64,000 nt of DNA from Sphaerisporangium rubeum (GCF_014207705.1 NZ_JACHIU010000001.1:5076501-5140500), one strand, 5' to 3'. Positions 27,651 through 36,370 are shown, counted from the stretch's first letter. The notes: generated by a model not told the origin, from the letters alone. Numbers and translations: made by a program.

Positions 27651-27831
27651 CTTTCAGCCCGCTCAGGAACATCGACCACTGCGCCGGAATGACCACCAGG
27701 ACCGGACCGGCCGGAACCTTGCTGTCCCTGACCGCGACCAGCCCCGGAAGATTCGCCGTGACCTCCACACAGTTGCCGTTGTCTGTGCTGTAGGTGCTCT
27801 TGCGCCATTGTGCGTATTGAAGGTCACCCAA
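27643..27831 (-). CDS. DUF397 domain protein (first of a tandem pair)
   Basis: The protein has about 62 residues and is nearly identical in motif order to the next gene (QWRKSTYSTDNGN, CVEVTANL, VAVRDSKVPAGP, PAQWSMFLSGLK), so the pair arose by duplication. I place the start at the TTG at 27831: it aligns with the GTG of its copy (both give GDL-) and has GAGGAAGAGG about ten bases upstream. A TTG at 27852 would put that ribosome site inside the gene. It is divergent from the HATPase gene, whose ATG is only about 20 bases away. Confidence 0.85.
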   Translation of the reverse strand: MGDLQYAQWRKSTYSTDNGNCVEVTANLPGLVAVRDSKVPAGPVLVVIPAQWSMFLSGLKGG

Positions 27832-27851
27832 TTGTGTGCACCTCTTCCTCA

Positions 27852-28295
27852 ATGAGCCGGAGCGACTGTTTGAACGATAGAGCTTCCGCGCGTACCCGCG
27901 TCATGTCTCGCGCCGTCGTACGGAAGAAACTGACCGACAGCCACCCCGCACTCGACACCGCGACCCTGCTGGTGTCCGAAATAGTGACCAATGCAATAAT
28001 CCACTCCGATACCAAGAACGGAGGAAAGATCACCCTGTCCCTCGCCGACTGCCACGACTTCATCCACATAGAAGTCACCGAGGCCGGCGGCGACGAATAC
28101 CCCCACATCCGCGACGACGAGTGGTCCGAAGGCGGCCGAGGCCTCCGCATCGTCCAAACCCTCGCCACCCGCTGGGGAGTACGCCAGGACCCCACCGGCC
28201 GAACCGTCTGGCTCCAGACCGAGTACAAGAACCACCCCGAACGACCCACACCACATGCGCACACCGGCACTGCCTCACCCCGGCAGGCCCCCTGA
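27852..28295 (+). CDS. HATPase (anti-sigma/RsbW-like) ATP-binding protein
   Basis: The 147-residue GHKL ATPase-fold protein has an N-box (LLVSEIVTNAIIHS) and a G-box (EGGRGLRIVQTLATRWGVR). The middle G1 box is degenerate (TEAGGDEYPH). Such single-domain proteins in actinomycetes act as anti-sigma kinases or are paired with XRE and DUF397 proteins. Here it is divergent from two DUF397 genes but the usual XRE gene is missing. The ATG at 27852 keeps the conserved N-terminal strand (ASARTRVMSRAVVRKKL); a start at 27903 would lose it. Confidence 0.82.
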   Translation: MSRSDCLNDRASARTRVMSRAVVRKKLTDSHPALDTATLLVSEIVTNAIIHSDTKNGGKITLSLADCHDFIHIEVTEAGGDEYPHIRDDEWSEGGRGLRIVQTLATRWGVRQDPTGRTVWLQTEYKNHPERPTPHAHTGTASPRQAP

Positions 28296-28436
28296 CCCAC
28301 GCAACCCGCGACCGGCCACCCAGCGGTATCCGACTACCAGGAGGATGCCGGATCACTGATGGTCGTCGGCCCACGGCGTCCCGTGCGGAGCCGGGTACAG
28401 GTCGAGGTGCAGAGGTCATGCGTACAGGCCGGCGGT

Positions 28437-28850
28437 TCAGCCACCTGCCCCCGCCTCGATCGCCTGCTTCATCTCCACCGCGCCACGTTCGACCCGAATC
28501 CGGATCTCGGCCGCCAGCACGTCCGGCAAGACGTCCGTGGTCCAGATCAACCGGCCCGTCTGGTCACCCTCAGAGCGGACTTCGAATGACGCATGGTGGT
28601 ACTCGATCGCCGGCCGCGCACCCTCGACGACGGAGTAGGCCAGGCGGCGAAGCTCGTCGTCCACCGCGACGATCAGCTCACGGACCACGTGGCCATCCGG
28701 AAAGGTCAGAAACCGCTGGTCACCCTCAAGCCGGGTACCGGTGACGCGGCCAGGCAGCAGGCGCTCATGCACGGCGCCGACGTCGCGCAGCACGTCCCAG
28801 ATGTGCTCGGGGGACGAGTCGATCACAATGTCGTGGCGGATGGAAGCCAT
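28437..28850 (-). CDS. SRPBCC-family lipid/small-molecule-binding protein
   Basis: This 137-residue protein has a START/SRPBCC fold. It begins MASIRHDIVIDSSPEHIWDV, the typical first strand and helix, and continues with LPGRVTG, REL, YSVVEG, HHASFEV and WTTDVLPD. The family binds hydrophobic ligands; members range from polyketide cyclases to stress proteins. No catalytic residue can be singled out. It lies about 660 bases after the CYTH start on the same strand, with a gap of about 39 bases, so they may be cotranscribed. Confidence 0.85.
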   Translation of the reverse strand: MASIRHDIVIDSSPEHIWDVLRDVGAVHERLLPGRVTGTRLEGDQRFLTFPDGHVVRELIVAVDDELRRLAYSVVEGARPAIEYHHASFEVRSEGDQTGRLIWTTDVLPDVLAAEIRIRVERGAVEMKQAIEAGAGG

Positions 28851-28889
28851 AGCGCCTGGCGACTCCTCTCAAGGCGAGACAGGTCGTGA

Positions 28890-29513
28890 TCACCATAGCC
28901 GGAGCACATCCGAGCAGGCGCTTCGAGGATCCTGATCCAGACCGGAGCCAGGGGTCCCTCGCGAGTCAACGACGGCCTCGCGGGAGGCTGCGCGTACCAA
29001 TGAGTCGTACGTCTCGTCCGTGCGGACGGCTTCGACATCCAGTGAGGCGACGAACGCCGCCAACTCCGCCTGTACCGCGTCACCCGCCACACCGTCGGAG
29101 ACCATGCGTTCGAGTTCGAGGAACGTGCCGAGGCCGGCTACTTCGTCGACACACAGCTCCAGGTCCGGCAATGTGGCTGTGCGGCGCACCTTGGTGATGC
29201 GCACGGTGGCGCGGAAGCCCATCGCCAGGATGGCGCTGTGCATCTGTTCGCGGTCGGCTACCCCCGTTTCGTACTCATCGCACGAAAGCGCGTTCTCGGC
29301 GGGACGCTTGAGGGTGAAGGTGTGGTTTCCGTCCACGGTGCGCAGGCGCACGAAGGACACGCCGAGCTTGCTGTCTCCGTAGGACCAGGTCACGGGTGCG
29401 TAGGCCTGGTCGTCCTGGGTGACCGGTGCGCTCAGATCGATGCCGCGTGCCTTGAGCGCGACGAGCAAGGCATCACGGTCCTGCACGTGGTACTTGACCT
29501 CGACCTCGCGCAC
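28890..29513 (-). CDS. CYTH-domain protein (class IV adenylate cyclase-like/triphosphatase-like)
   Basis: The protein has about 207 residues. It begins with the ExExK signature (VREVEVKYHV), followed by tunnel-strand motifs VSFVRLRTVDG, FTLKRPAEN, CDEYETGV, RITKVRRTA, LELCVDEVAGLGTFLELE. CYTH enzymes bind nucleotide or inorganic triphosphates through these charged strands and act as adenylate cyclases or triphosphatases, and the length fits the CyaB group. GTG at 29513 has GGGGGAG just upstream; an upstream start at 29576 would add a poorly conserved Arg-rich leader. The C-terminal 20 residues are not conserved-looking. Confidence 0.85.
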   Translation of the reverse strand: MREVEVKYHVQDRDALLVALKARGIDLSAPVTQDDQAYAPVTWSYGDSKLGVSFVRLRTVDGNHTFTLKRPAENALSCDEYETGVADREQMHSAILAMGFRATVRITKVRRTATLPDLELCVDEVAGLGTFLELERMVSDGVAGDAVQAELAAFVASLDVEAVRTDETYDSLVRAASREAVVDSRGTPGSGLDQDPRSACSDVLRLW

Positions 29514-29634
29514 TGCTCCCCCGACCTCCAACGTGACCCGGCCGCGTAGCCTCGCACGACCGGCACGCGACGGCAACGCGACACACCTCGTCCAGATCGG
29601 CCAAGTCGGCCATGTCGCCGGGTGCGGGGGTGCG

Positions 29635-29647
29635 GGGGCGGAGCCCC
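29635..29647. repeat. Left target-site duplication of the IS4-family element
   Basis: GGGGCGGAGCCCC flanks the left inverted repeat directly and is repeated exactly at 31153-31165. The 13-base length is in the range for IS4-type elements. The sequence is itself palindromic and belongs to a GC-rich extragenic repeat. Confidence 0.75.
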
Positions 29648-31152
29648 AATGCCGGGAAGTTAAGGCGGGGGGTTGGTTGTCAATAGCGCTGAGATGAGGA
29701 TGGAGCTCCTGCTAGAACGTTGATCGACCAAGATCTCGTTCGTAGGCAGGAGCTCCGTGTGTGTGAGTGTGTCATGCCGGTGGGTGGGTGTGTGTGGGCT
29801 CCGGCGCATCTTGGGGTGCTGAGTGACGGGGTGCCGGTGGAGTTGGTGGATGAGGTGCTTGTGGAGTGCCGGCGAGGTGAGCGGCGGGTGCGGGTGTTGC
29901 CTGCACGGGTGGTGGTGTTTTTCGTCTTGGCGATGACCTTGTTCCCGGAGCGGGGGTATGCAGGGGTGTGGCGGGCGTTGTGTTGTTCGGTGCGGGGGGT
30001 GGGGGTGCCGTCGGCGGCGGCGTTGCGTCAGGCCAGAGCACGGCTGGGTGAGGCGCCGGTACGGATGTTGTTCGATCGGCTGCGCGGTCCGGTTGCCCCG
30101 GTTGCGACGCCGGGGGTGTGGTGGCGGGGGTTGCGGCTGGTGGCCTGGGACGGTTCCACGCTGGATCTGGCCGATGAGGCGGCGGTGCGTAAGGAGTTCG
30201 GGGCTCCGGTGCACGGCAGCGGGCGCGAGGGTGCGCCGCAGATGGCGTTCGCGCTCACCATCGAGTGCGGGACCCGGGCCGTCATGGACGCGGTGTTCGG
30301 GCATTGCCGCACGAGTGAGTCGGCATTGGTGGAACGGATGCTGGGCGCTCTTGCGCCGGGGATGCTGCTGCTTGCCGATCGCCGGTTCATCGGTCTTGGG
30401 CTGTGGCGGTCGGCCCGCCAGACCGGGGCCCACCTTTTGTGGCGCGCCACCGCTACCTTGGCCCCCACCGTGATCGCACACCTCCCCGATGGGTCCTACC
30501 TGGCCATGCGCCGCGGCCACAAGCACGAACGGCACCTGCGCGAGATGGTGCGCATCATCGAGGCCACCATCACCGTGACCCTCGCCGACGGCACCACACG
30601 CCACCAGACCTACAAGCTCATGACCACCCTGCTGGACCACCGCACCCACCCCGCCGCCGACCTTGTGGCCTGCTACCACCAGCGCTGGGAGATCGAAACC
30701 GCGTTATACGGCCTCAAAGCCATCCACAAAGGATCACTGCGACCCCTGCGATCACGCACCGTCCCCGGCATCGTCCAGGAGTTCTACGCCCTGCTGCTCA
30801 CCCACCACCTGCTACGCCGCCTGGCCTGCCACGCCGCCCTGGACACCGGCCTGGACCCCGACCAGATCAGCTTCACCACCACCCTGCACACCACCCGCGA
30901 CACCATCATCACCCACACGGCACCCAGCCCCGCCACGCCCCCCAGGACTGGGCCTACACCCTCACCATGCTCACCAACCGGCCCATGCCCGCAACCCGAC
31001 GCCCAAGGACCAGCCCACGCGTCAAAAACCGTCCCAAAGTCCGCTACCCCTTCCGACAAACACACCCCGACCCCAAACCCAAAACCGCCAGCTACACCAT
31101 CACCATCCGCAGCCCCTTGACACTCACCCTCGCCGCCTAACTTCCCGGCATT
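29648..31152 (+). mobile_element. IS4-family insertion sequence, 1505 bases
   Basis: The element has perfect 15-base terminal inverted repeats, AATGCCGGGAAGTTA (29648-29662) and TAACTTCCCGGCATT (31138-31152), and identical 13-base flanking repeats. It carries one transposase gene. The intact ends and duplications indicate a fairly recent insertion. The target appears to be a palindromic extragenic repeat, since a related hairpin (CTGGGGC-gaga-GCCCCAG, about 31176-31193) lies just outside the right end. The transposase is frameshifted near its C-terminus, so the copy may be immobile on its own. Confidence 0.85.
29759..31140 (+). pseudogene. IS4-family transposase with a C-terminal frameshift
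   Basis: The DDE acids are intact: VAWDGSTLDLADEAA, LLADRRFIGLGLW and YHQRWEIETALYGLK. The start is GTG at 29759, with AGGAG six bases upstream. The frame runs well to about 30937. After a run of six C (30938-30943) it turns into an unrelated Pro/Thr-rich tail that stops at 31120. The -1 frame instead continues with WAYTLTMLTNR, TSPRVKNRPKVRYPF and TASYTITIRS, which is the expected family C-terminus, and ends at 31140. A one-base loss in the C-run explains this; a sequencing error or slippage would look the same. Confidence 0.82.
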
Positions 31153-31215
31153 GGGGCGGAGCCCCTGCCTCGGGGTCTGGGGCGAGAGCCCCAGAAAACA
31201 CAGTCCGAGCGAAGC
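31153..31215. repeat. GC-rich extragenic palindromic repeat, including the right IS target duplication
   Basis: GGGGCGGAGCCCC (31153-31165) is followed by a hairpin CTGGGGC-gaga-GCCCCAG and an A-run. The left side of the IS (gtgcgggggtgcgggggcgg, near 29622-29641) looks like the other half of the same repeat. The unit probably existed before the IS inserted. Confidence 0.55.
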
Positions 31216-31226
31216 GAGGGCCGTTT

Positions 31227-31256
31227 CCCGCTCAGGAACGCCGGCCACTGCGCCGG
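31227..31256 (-). pseudogene. Fragment of a DUF397 gene
   Basis: Read on the minus strand in one frame, this 30-base segment encodes PAQWPAFLSG, the C-terminal motif of DUF397 proteins. It differs by a single base from the matching segment of the intact DUF397 gene around 27478-27507. No other part of the gene remains. The RloB-like gene reads through it in another frame and takes its last codons from it. Confidence 0.65.
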
Positions 31257-32059
31257 GGTGTTCCTGGCCCGGGGGCCACAATCCCCAGCCTGACCAGTAG
31301 ACGCCATACATCGGTGGAGGGATCACGCTGGAGAACGGGACAGTCCACGGCATGTCCGGATCGAGCGGCCCACTCTTGGGGAGAGTGGGAGGCGGCATCT
31401 TCGCCGGGTGGTTTCGTCTGCGCCTGGCCGGGGTCGCAGAGCCCATGCGTGCAGGACGCGACCAGTCTCCTGGCGTTCGCCACCGCCTGGGCCTCCCGCC
31501 CCGTCAAGGCGTCACGCCGAGCACCCTTGACGCTCTTGTCACCCCGTTTGTCGTAGTCCTTGAAGGCGTCCGCTCCCCTGGCCTGTCGCAACTTCTCGAC
31601 CACGAGCGTGCTGCTACCGCTCTGAGCGCCTCCGAACGCCTGGAAGTGCAGGAGCAGCCACAGGTCGAATGACGGGTGCGAGAACGCCAGCTCGATCCTT
31701 GACTCGGCCGCGTCCTTGATCGCATGCGGGATATCCTCCCACTGGTCACGATCGAAAAGGGCCCATGCCTCGTCCTCGCCCGCTGCCTTCCTTGCGGCTT
31801 CGACGGCTGCGGAAGGAGTCCACCCGTTTCTGCGATAGACCGGCTGTATACGGAAAGGTCGCCTTCCTTGACCATCGCCGTCTCCGAAGTGTTCGTTCAG
31901 ATACTGCAGATAGTCGGGTTCGGTGGATTCACCTTCGCAGGCCACGTACAGCACCTGTACTTGCCGGGAGTGACGGCTGAGTCTTGAGGTCAGCGGCCGT
32001 TCGTCTTCCACGCTCCCGCGCCTTCGCCGCCTTCCCTGTTCCTTTCCCGCTCGACTCAC
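31232..32059 (-). CDS. RloB-like (Toprim-fold) protein of a two-gene defence module
   Basis: The 275-residue RloB-family protein shows VLYVACEGESTEPDYLQYLNE (the Toprim Glu), ALFDRDQWED (acidic motif) and FSHPSFDLWLLLHFQ. RloB-type proteins are paired with AAA ATPases and are the likely effector nuclease of AbiL-type abortive infection; related ATPase/Toprim pairs include OLD, Gabija and PARIS. Its start overlaps the stop of the ATPase gene by four bases (ATGA). The last residues (GTPRRSGRRS) are encoded by the DUF397 remnant, so the native C-terminus may have been replaced. Activity is inferred, not shown. Confidence 0.85.
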   Translation of the reverse strand: MSRAGKEQGRRRRRGSVEDERPLTSRLSRHSRQVQVLYVACEGESTEPDYLQYLNEHFGDGDGQGRRPFRIQPVYRRNGWTPSAAVEAARKAAGEDEAWALFDRDQWEDIPHAIKDAAESRIELAFSHPSFDLWLLLHFQAFGGAQSGSSTLVVEKLRQARGADAFKDYDKRGDKSVKGARRDALTGREAQAVANARRLVASCTHGLCDPGQAQTKPPGEDAASHSPQEWAARSGHAVDCPVLQRDPSTDVWRLLVRLGIVAPGPGTPRRSGRRS

Positions 32060-33327
32060 GCCGTCGCCTTGGCCTCTTGCCGGGACATTTCACGGACGAT
32101 CTCCCCCGCGGTCACCCGTGGGACCCCACCGTAACGGCCGCGCAGATAACCGCGCTCGAGGTTCTCCTCCTTGCGTGGCTTGGCGGCCACCAGCGGATAC
32201 AGTTCACTCTCTCCCGACCGTCGCTTCACGGTCATCCATACCTGGTCGCGGTTGAGCGGACGGTCGAGCACCTCGCTACCAAGGAGCGTCGCGTCGTGCG
32301 TGGTGAAGATCAACTGCGCACCCCGTGGGTTGGACGCCGGGTCTTGGAAGACACGTACGACTTCGGCCGCGAGTGTGGGGTGCAGGCTTGAATCCAGTTC
32401 GTCCACCAGCAGAACGGATCCCTGGTCCAGCACCGTCAGCATGGGTCCCAGGAAGGCGAACCAGGCATGAGTGCCGAGAGACTCCTCCGTCCGGAAATCC
32501 AGTGGTACCTCGCCACCGTCCGACGTACGGTGCCACAGCCTGATCTCACCGGTCTTGGGGTCCAGGTCAAGGCGAGTGACTCCCAAGTCGGCCGATCTCA
32601 GCAACCGGACGATCCGCTGAGAGTGCTCGGCGGAATCTACGCCTGTCAGAAGCTCGTGAGTCCAGCGCACCCGAGCGCTGAGATCCATTCCTGGTGTCAC
32701 CAGCCAGAGGTTGTCGAGAAACCATCTGTGTATCGCCGACAACTGCGGATGGTTAAGTGTCGCGCCTACGGACAGGAACAGAGCGTTCGGACGAGTCAGC
32801 TTGACCAGCGGCTCACGTTCTCCTCTGAACCCCTCTCCTCTGAAGATGAACTCTCCGCCTTCCGACTCCGGACGGCCCGCCTCTCGGTCGAACCAGACAT
32901 TCCGGCGGCCATGCGGATACGCATGCAGCCACTCCGCCTCCACCCGCGCGTCCGACAACTCGAAGCCGTAGGTGTAGCGGACGGGATCGCGGCCCAGCAC
33001 AAGGTCCACTTCGAAGAGGCTCGTCTCCTCGCGGCACACGGAGTCCAGCTTGAAGGGCTGCCTGGGGACAAGGTCGGGTGCTTTGGCCCAGTCCGCGAAA
33101 GAGTTCTGCACCGCGTCACGCATGAGCTGGAACCCACTGAGGAGATTGGACTTCCCCGACGCGTTGGCTCCGAAGACACCGAGTACGGGTTGCGCCGAGA
33201 CGTCCTGTCCTCGGTACCGGAGACCAGTCCTGCGCGCCGCACCCTCGTCGAACTCAGTCGCGATCAGTGACAGCTCGTGCTCGTCTCGAATGGACCGGTG
33301 GTTCGCCAGCCGGAAACGGATCAGCAC
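32056..33327 (-). CDS. AAA/ABC-type ATPase of a two-gene defence module (RloA/AbiLi-like)
   Basis: The protein has about 423 residues. It starts VLIRFRLANHRSIRDEHELS, the classic N-terminus of SMC/OLD-like ATPases. Walker A is GVFGANASGKSNLL near residue 50. The signature and Walker B region are LGTHAWFAFLGP and SVLLVDELDSSLHPTLAAEV, followed by the switch His in IFTTHDATLLG. GTG at 33327 has GGAGG nine bases upstream; an ATG at 33366 would add 13 unconserved residues. With the overlapping RloB-like gene it forms a probable phage-defence pair in which ATP hydrolysis gates the Toprim partner. Confidence 0.85.
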   Translation of the reverse strand: MLIRFRLANHRSIRDEHELSLIATEFDEGAARRTGLRYRGQDVSAQPVLGVFGANASGKSNLLSGFQLMRDAVQNSFADWAKAPDLVPRQPFKLDSVCREETSLFEVDLVLGRDPVRYTYGFELSDARVEAEWLHAYPHGRRNVWFDREAGRPESEGGEFIFRGEGFRGEREPLVKLTRPNALFLSVGATLNHPQLSAIHRWFLDNLWLVTPGMDLSARVRWTHELLTGVDSAEHSQRIVRLLRSADLGVTRLDLDPKTGEIRLWHRTSDGGEVPLDFRTEESLGTHAWFAFLGPMLTVLDQGSVLLVDELDSSLHPTLAAEVVRVFQDPASNPRGAQLIFTTHDATLLGSEVLDRPLNRDQVWMTVKRRSGESELYPLVAAKPRKEENLERGYLRGRYGGVPRVTAGEIVREMSRQEAKATA

Positions 33328-33501
33328 CCTGGACCCCCTCCGAGACAGGATTCGCCACCCCGTCATCTACGTCTTGGTGCACAGTCTCTGCACGAAACAG
33401 CTTATGACGTCCCTCTGATGGATGCCAGCATCAGGTGCCGTACCGCGCTGTGCCGGTGGAGCGAAGCGCTCCCGGCAGACGTGAGACGTTCTCCCGTGCG
33501 T

Positions 33502-34740
33502 TCAGGTGGAGGGTGTCGCTGGTTCGAGTTCCACCAGGTGGAGGCCGCGGGGGTTGGTGTGGGTCGAGCGGATGGTGAGGCCGGCGGGGGTGGCTATTTT
33601 GGCGAGGTGGGTGGGGGGGCGGACTCGGCCGCCTACGAGGATGAGGATTCTGAGGTCTTCGTCGGTGTAGGCGGATTCGTCGGGTTCCCATTGTTCGGCT
33701 ACGAGGACGCGACTGGTTTCGGTGCAGGCTTCGGCGCAGCGGCGGAGGATTTCGGTGGCGGAGCGGTCGTTCCAGTCGATGAGGACGCCGCTGAGGAGGT
33801 AGATGTCGCGGGCTTCGGGGAGGGGGTCGAAGAAGCTGCCGCCTATGGCTTCGGCGCGTGTTGTCAGGCCTTCTGCTTCGAAGGATTTCCGGGCCTCGGC
33901 GGCGTTGGGGGGGAGGTCGACCAGGGTGCCGTGGAGGTGGGGGTTGGCTTTCAGGAGGTGGGTGAGGAGCATGCCGGAGCCGCCGCCTACGTCGACCATC
34001 GTCTTGACGCTGGACCAGTCGTAGGCCGCGAGGACGTCGGGGACGGAGCGGGAGGTGTACCAGCGCGCGAAGCCGTCGAATTCGGCGAGGAGGCGGGGGT
34101 CGGCGGCGATGTCCTCGTAGTAGGGGCGGCCGTAGACGGATTCGTAGACGGGTTCGCCGGTGCGGATGGCGTCCACGAGGTGGGTGGCGGCGCGGTCGAG
34201 GCGGCCGGCGAGGCCGTTCTGGTCGAGGCGGGTGCGGAGGAAGGAGGGATGGGTGTCGAGGAGGAGGGTCGCGGCCGGGTTGAGGTCGTAGTGGCCCGGT
34301 GCGGTGCGGTGGAAGACGCCGTGGGAGGACAGGTAGGCGAGGAGGCGTTCCAGAGCGTCGGGGTCGAGTTCCGCGCGGGCCGCGAGCCGCGTCACGTCGC
34401 CGCCGCCTTCGGCTATGTGGTCGGCGAGGTGGAGGGTCGCGGCGGCGCGGACGGCGTGCGGCCAGATGGCGTCGGTGAGACGGGCCACTTCGGCGCTGGC
34501 GTCCGGGACGGTTTCAGAAGCGGCGGCGGGGACGGCGTACGGCATGGCCTCGGTGACGGCCTTTGAAACGGCGCCGGGGACGGTGTTCGGTACGGCCTCG
34601 GGGATGGTGTCCGGTACGGCGTCGGGGATGGTGTTCGCGTCGGATGCCTGTTCTGAGGCAGGGGGGAGCGAGTTGGTGGTCACGAGTTCCTCCGCCGCGC
34701 TTTCGAGGGGGTCGGGGATAGGGGGAGTCTCGCAGATCAT
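33502..34740 (-). CDS. Class I SAM-dependent O-methyltransferase (small-molecule type)
   Basis: The protein has 412 residues. After residue 85 it matches the dimeric O-methyltransferases of secondary metabolism (DmpM/TcmN/carminomycin type): a winged-helix dimerisation region (IWPHAVRAAATLHLADHIAEGG), the SAM loop MVDVGGGSGMLLTHLL, GTLVDLPP, and the catalytic-site region LLSGVLIDWND, where the usual His of 'vlHdw' reads Ile. Residues 30-80 are unusual: eight-residue Pro/Val/Ala repeats encoded by a 24-base tandem repeat. The true start may be downstream of these. It is divergent from the P450 at 34906 and may belong with it. Confidence 0.86.
   Translation of the reverse strand: MICETPPIPDPLESAAEELVTTNSLPPASEQASDANTIPDAVPDTIPEAVPNTVPGAVSKAVTEAMPYAVPAAASETVPDASAEVARLTDAIWPHAVRAAATLHLADHIAEGGGDVTRLAARAELDPDALERLLAYLSSHGVFHRTAPGHYDLNPAATLLLDTHPSFLRTRLDQNGLAGRLDRAATHLVDAIRTGEPVYESVYGRPYYEDIAADPRLLAEFDGFARWYTSRSVPDVLAAYDWSSVKTMVDVGGGSGMLLTHLLKANPHLHGTLVDLPPNAAEARKSFEAEGLTTRAEAIGGSFFDPLPEARDIYLLSGVLIDWNDRSATEILRRCAEACTETSRVLVAEQWEPDESAYTDEDLRILILVGGRVRPPTHLAKIATPAGLTIRSTHTNPRGLHLVELEPATPST
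34582..34629. repeat. 24-base tandem repeat in the methyltransferase 5' region
   Basis: Two full copies of a 24-base unit (34582-34605 and 34606-34629) differ at two positions, with partial copies on both sides. Each encodes eight residues (pattern IPDAVPDT). It lies in the N-terminal extension that other family members lack. Confidence 0.7.
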
Positions 34741-34905
34741 TAGGGGTGAATGCGCTGATCAGTCCAGGTATGTGCTGGTGAGGCGCTAAGTACTAAGGAT
34801 TCCAGCAGTATGCGGCACTTGTCCTTCATGGCACTGTCACAGTCACACCGCAGGCGTCGTCGCGGTGCCGGGACGCCGTGGCGACAGTGACGACGGGGTC
34901 CGCAC

Positions 34906-36072
34906 ATGTTGATGCATGACAGTAGCTCTCCGCTCGCGATCTATGACTGGTACCGCGAGATGCGCACGGCGAACCCGGTGTTCCGGGACGACGTGTTCAA
35001 TGCCTGGCACGTGCTCCGGTACGAGGACGTGCGGGCCATCCTGTCGGATCCGGCGACGTTCCAGTCGGACCGGCCGGCGTTCCGGCGGCCGCCGGTGGAT
35101 GTGTACGACCCGGGTGAGGACACGATGGCGCGGGCCGACGGCGCGCGGCACCGGATGTTGCGCGGGCTGGTGAACCAGGCGTTCACGCCGCGGGTGGTGG
35201 AGCGCATGGAGCCGCGGGTGCGGCTGCTGTGCGACGAGCTGCTCGACGCGGTGGCTCAGGACGGGGAGATGGAGGTGGTGGCGGACGTCGCTTATCCGCT
35301 GCCGATCAGGATCGTCATGGAGATGCTCGGGGTGCCGGCCGAGCGGTCGGCGGAGTTCCGGCGGTGGTCGAACGCCGTGGTGTCGGGTGGCAGCGGCGTC
35401 GCTGACGTCGGCGCGGACGCGGAGATCGACGCGATGCGTGAGTTCTTCGCCGGTGTGCTGGCCGACCGCAGGAGAACGCCGGGTGACGATCTGATCAGCC
35501 GGCTGCTGGCGGCGGAGAGCCAGGGTGAACGGCTGACGGAGCGGCAGTTGCTGAACTTCTGCGCGCTCATGCTCATCGCGGGACACGAGACGACGACGAG
35601 CCTGATCGCCAACACGGTGTACTGCCTGGAGACCGTCCCCGGGTTGCTGGACCTGGCACGGCGGGACGACTGCGCACCGGTGCCGAGGGTCGTCGACGAG
35701 GTGCTGCGGTACGCCTCCCCCGTGCAGTCGGTGCTGCGGTTCGCGGTCGCCGACGTGGAACTGCACGGCCGCAGGATCAAGGCCGGGGACACCGTATTTC
35801 CGTTCATCGGGTCGGCGAACCGCGACGAGGCGGAGTTCCCGCAGCCCGACAGGTTCGATATTCAACGACCCACCGGCCGGGGCCTCGCGTTCGGCCACGG
35901 AATCCATTATTGCCTGGGGGCTCCTTTAGCACGCCTTGAGGCGACAATAGTCGTGTCCGAAATGCTACGGCGTTTCCCGGGAAAGTGGCTGACCCGGGAC
36001 GTGGACGCCGATACGTCGGCTCCTCGCTTCCTGTTCGGCATCCGGCGGCTGCCCCTGACCTGGGAGGGCTAG
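34906..36072 (+). CDS. Cytochrome P450 (second metabolic locus)
   Basis: The 388-residue soluble bacterial P450 is of the CYP107-like type. The I-helix reads MLIAGHETTTSLIANT, ExxR is DEVLRYASPV, and the heme loop FGHGIHYCLGAPLARLE has the Cys near residue 340. All key residues are present. It lacks nearby ferredoxin genes. It begins about 165 bases from the divergent methyltransferase gene and is followed, after a 300-base regulatory gap, by a LuxR gene. It could oxidise the same small molecule as the downstream dehalogenase-like and FMN enzymes. Confidence 0.95.
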   Translation: MLMHDSSSPLAIYDWYREMRTANPVFRDDVFNAWHVLRYEDVRAILSDPATFQSDRPAFRRPPVDVYDPGEDTMARADGARHRMLRGLVNQAFTPRVVERMEPRVRLLCDELLDAVAQDGEMEVVADVAYPLPIRIVMEMLGVPAERSAEFRRWSNAVVSGGSGVADVGADAEIDAMREFFAGVLADRRRTPGDDLISRLLAAESQGERLTERQLLNFCALMLIAGHETTTSLIANTVYCLETVPGLLDLARRDDCAPVPRVVDEVLRYASPVQSVLRFAVADVELHGRRIKAGDTVFPFIGSANRDEAEFPQPDRFDIQRPTGRGLAFGHGIHYCLGAPLARLEATIVVSEMLRRFPGKWLTRDVDADTSAPRFLFGIRRLPLTWEG

Positions 36073-36370
36073 AGCCCGGTGACACGGGGACGACAAAGCG
36101 TGACGACCGGACGAGTCGTTTCCGTTAACGGCGGTTACTAAGAGAAGTTAAGGTTCCTAAGTAGTTGCCGTGAGAGTATGATCCGTGAATATAGCGACTC
36201 GAATTCAGCGGTAACACTGATGAAACAACTCACCTTGACCACGTCATTACGCGACCGCCACCGCGGGTCGCCGGGGTCATCCCTGCGTCGCCTCACGCCG
36301 AACCACAGGCGAGGCACGTCAACACGATGATCGTCGGGTGCCGGGTCGTGCCTAGGGGAAAGGAAGCCGC
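36073..36370. promoter_or_regulatory. Gene-free upstream region of the LuxR gene
   Basis: This roughly 300-base, AT-richer stretch contains the 10-base palindrome CCGTTAACGG (36122-36131) and AT-rich segments around 36175-36235 that could hold promoters. GGGGAAAGGAAG precedes the LuxR ATG. No coding sequence is convincing. Confidence 0.5.

Noticed and set aside
32325-33270. Plus-strand frames within the ATPase gene
   Set aside because: The minus strand has Walker A, signature and Walker B motifs in order. The plus-strand translations have no domain and are shadows.
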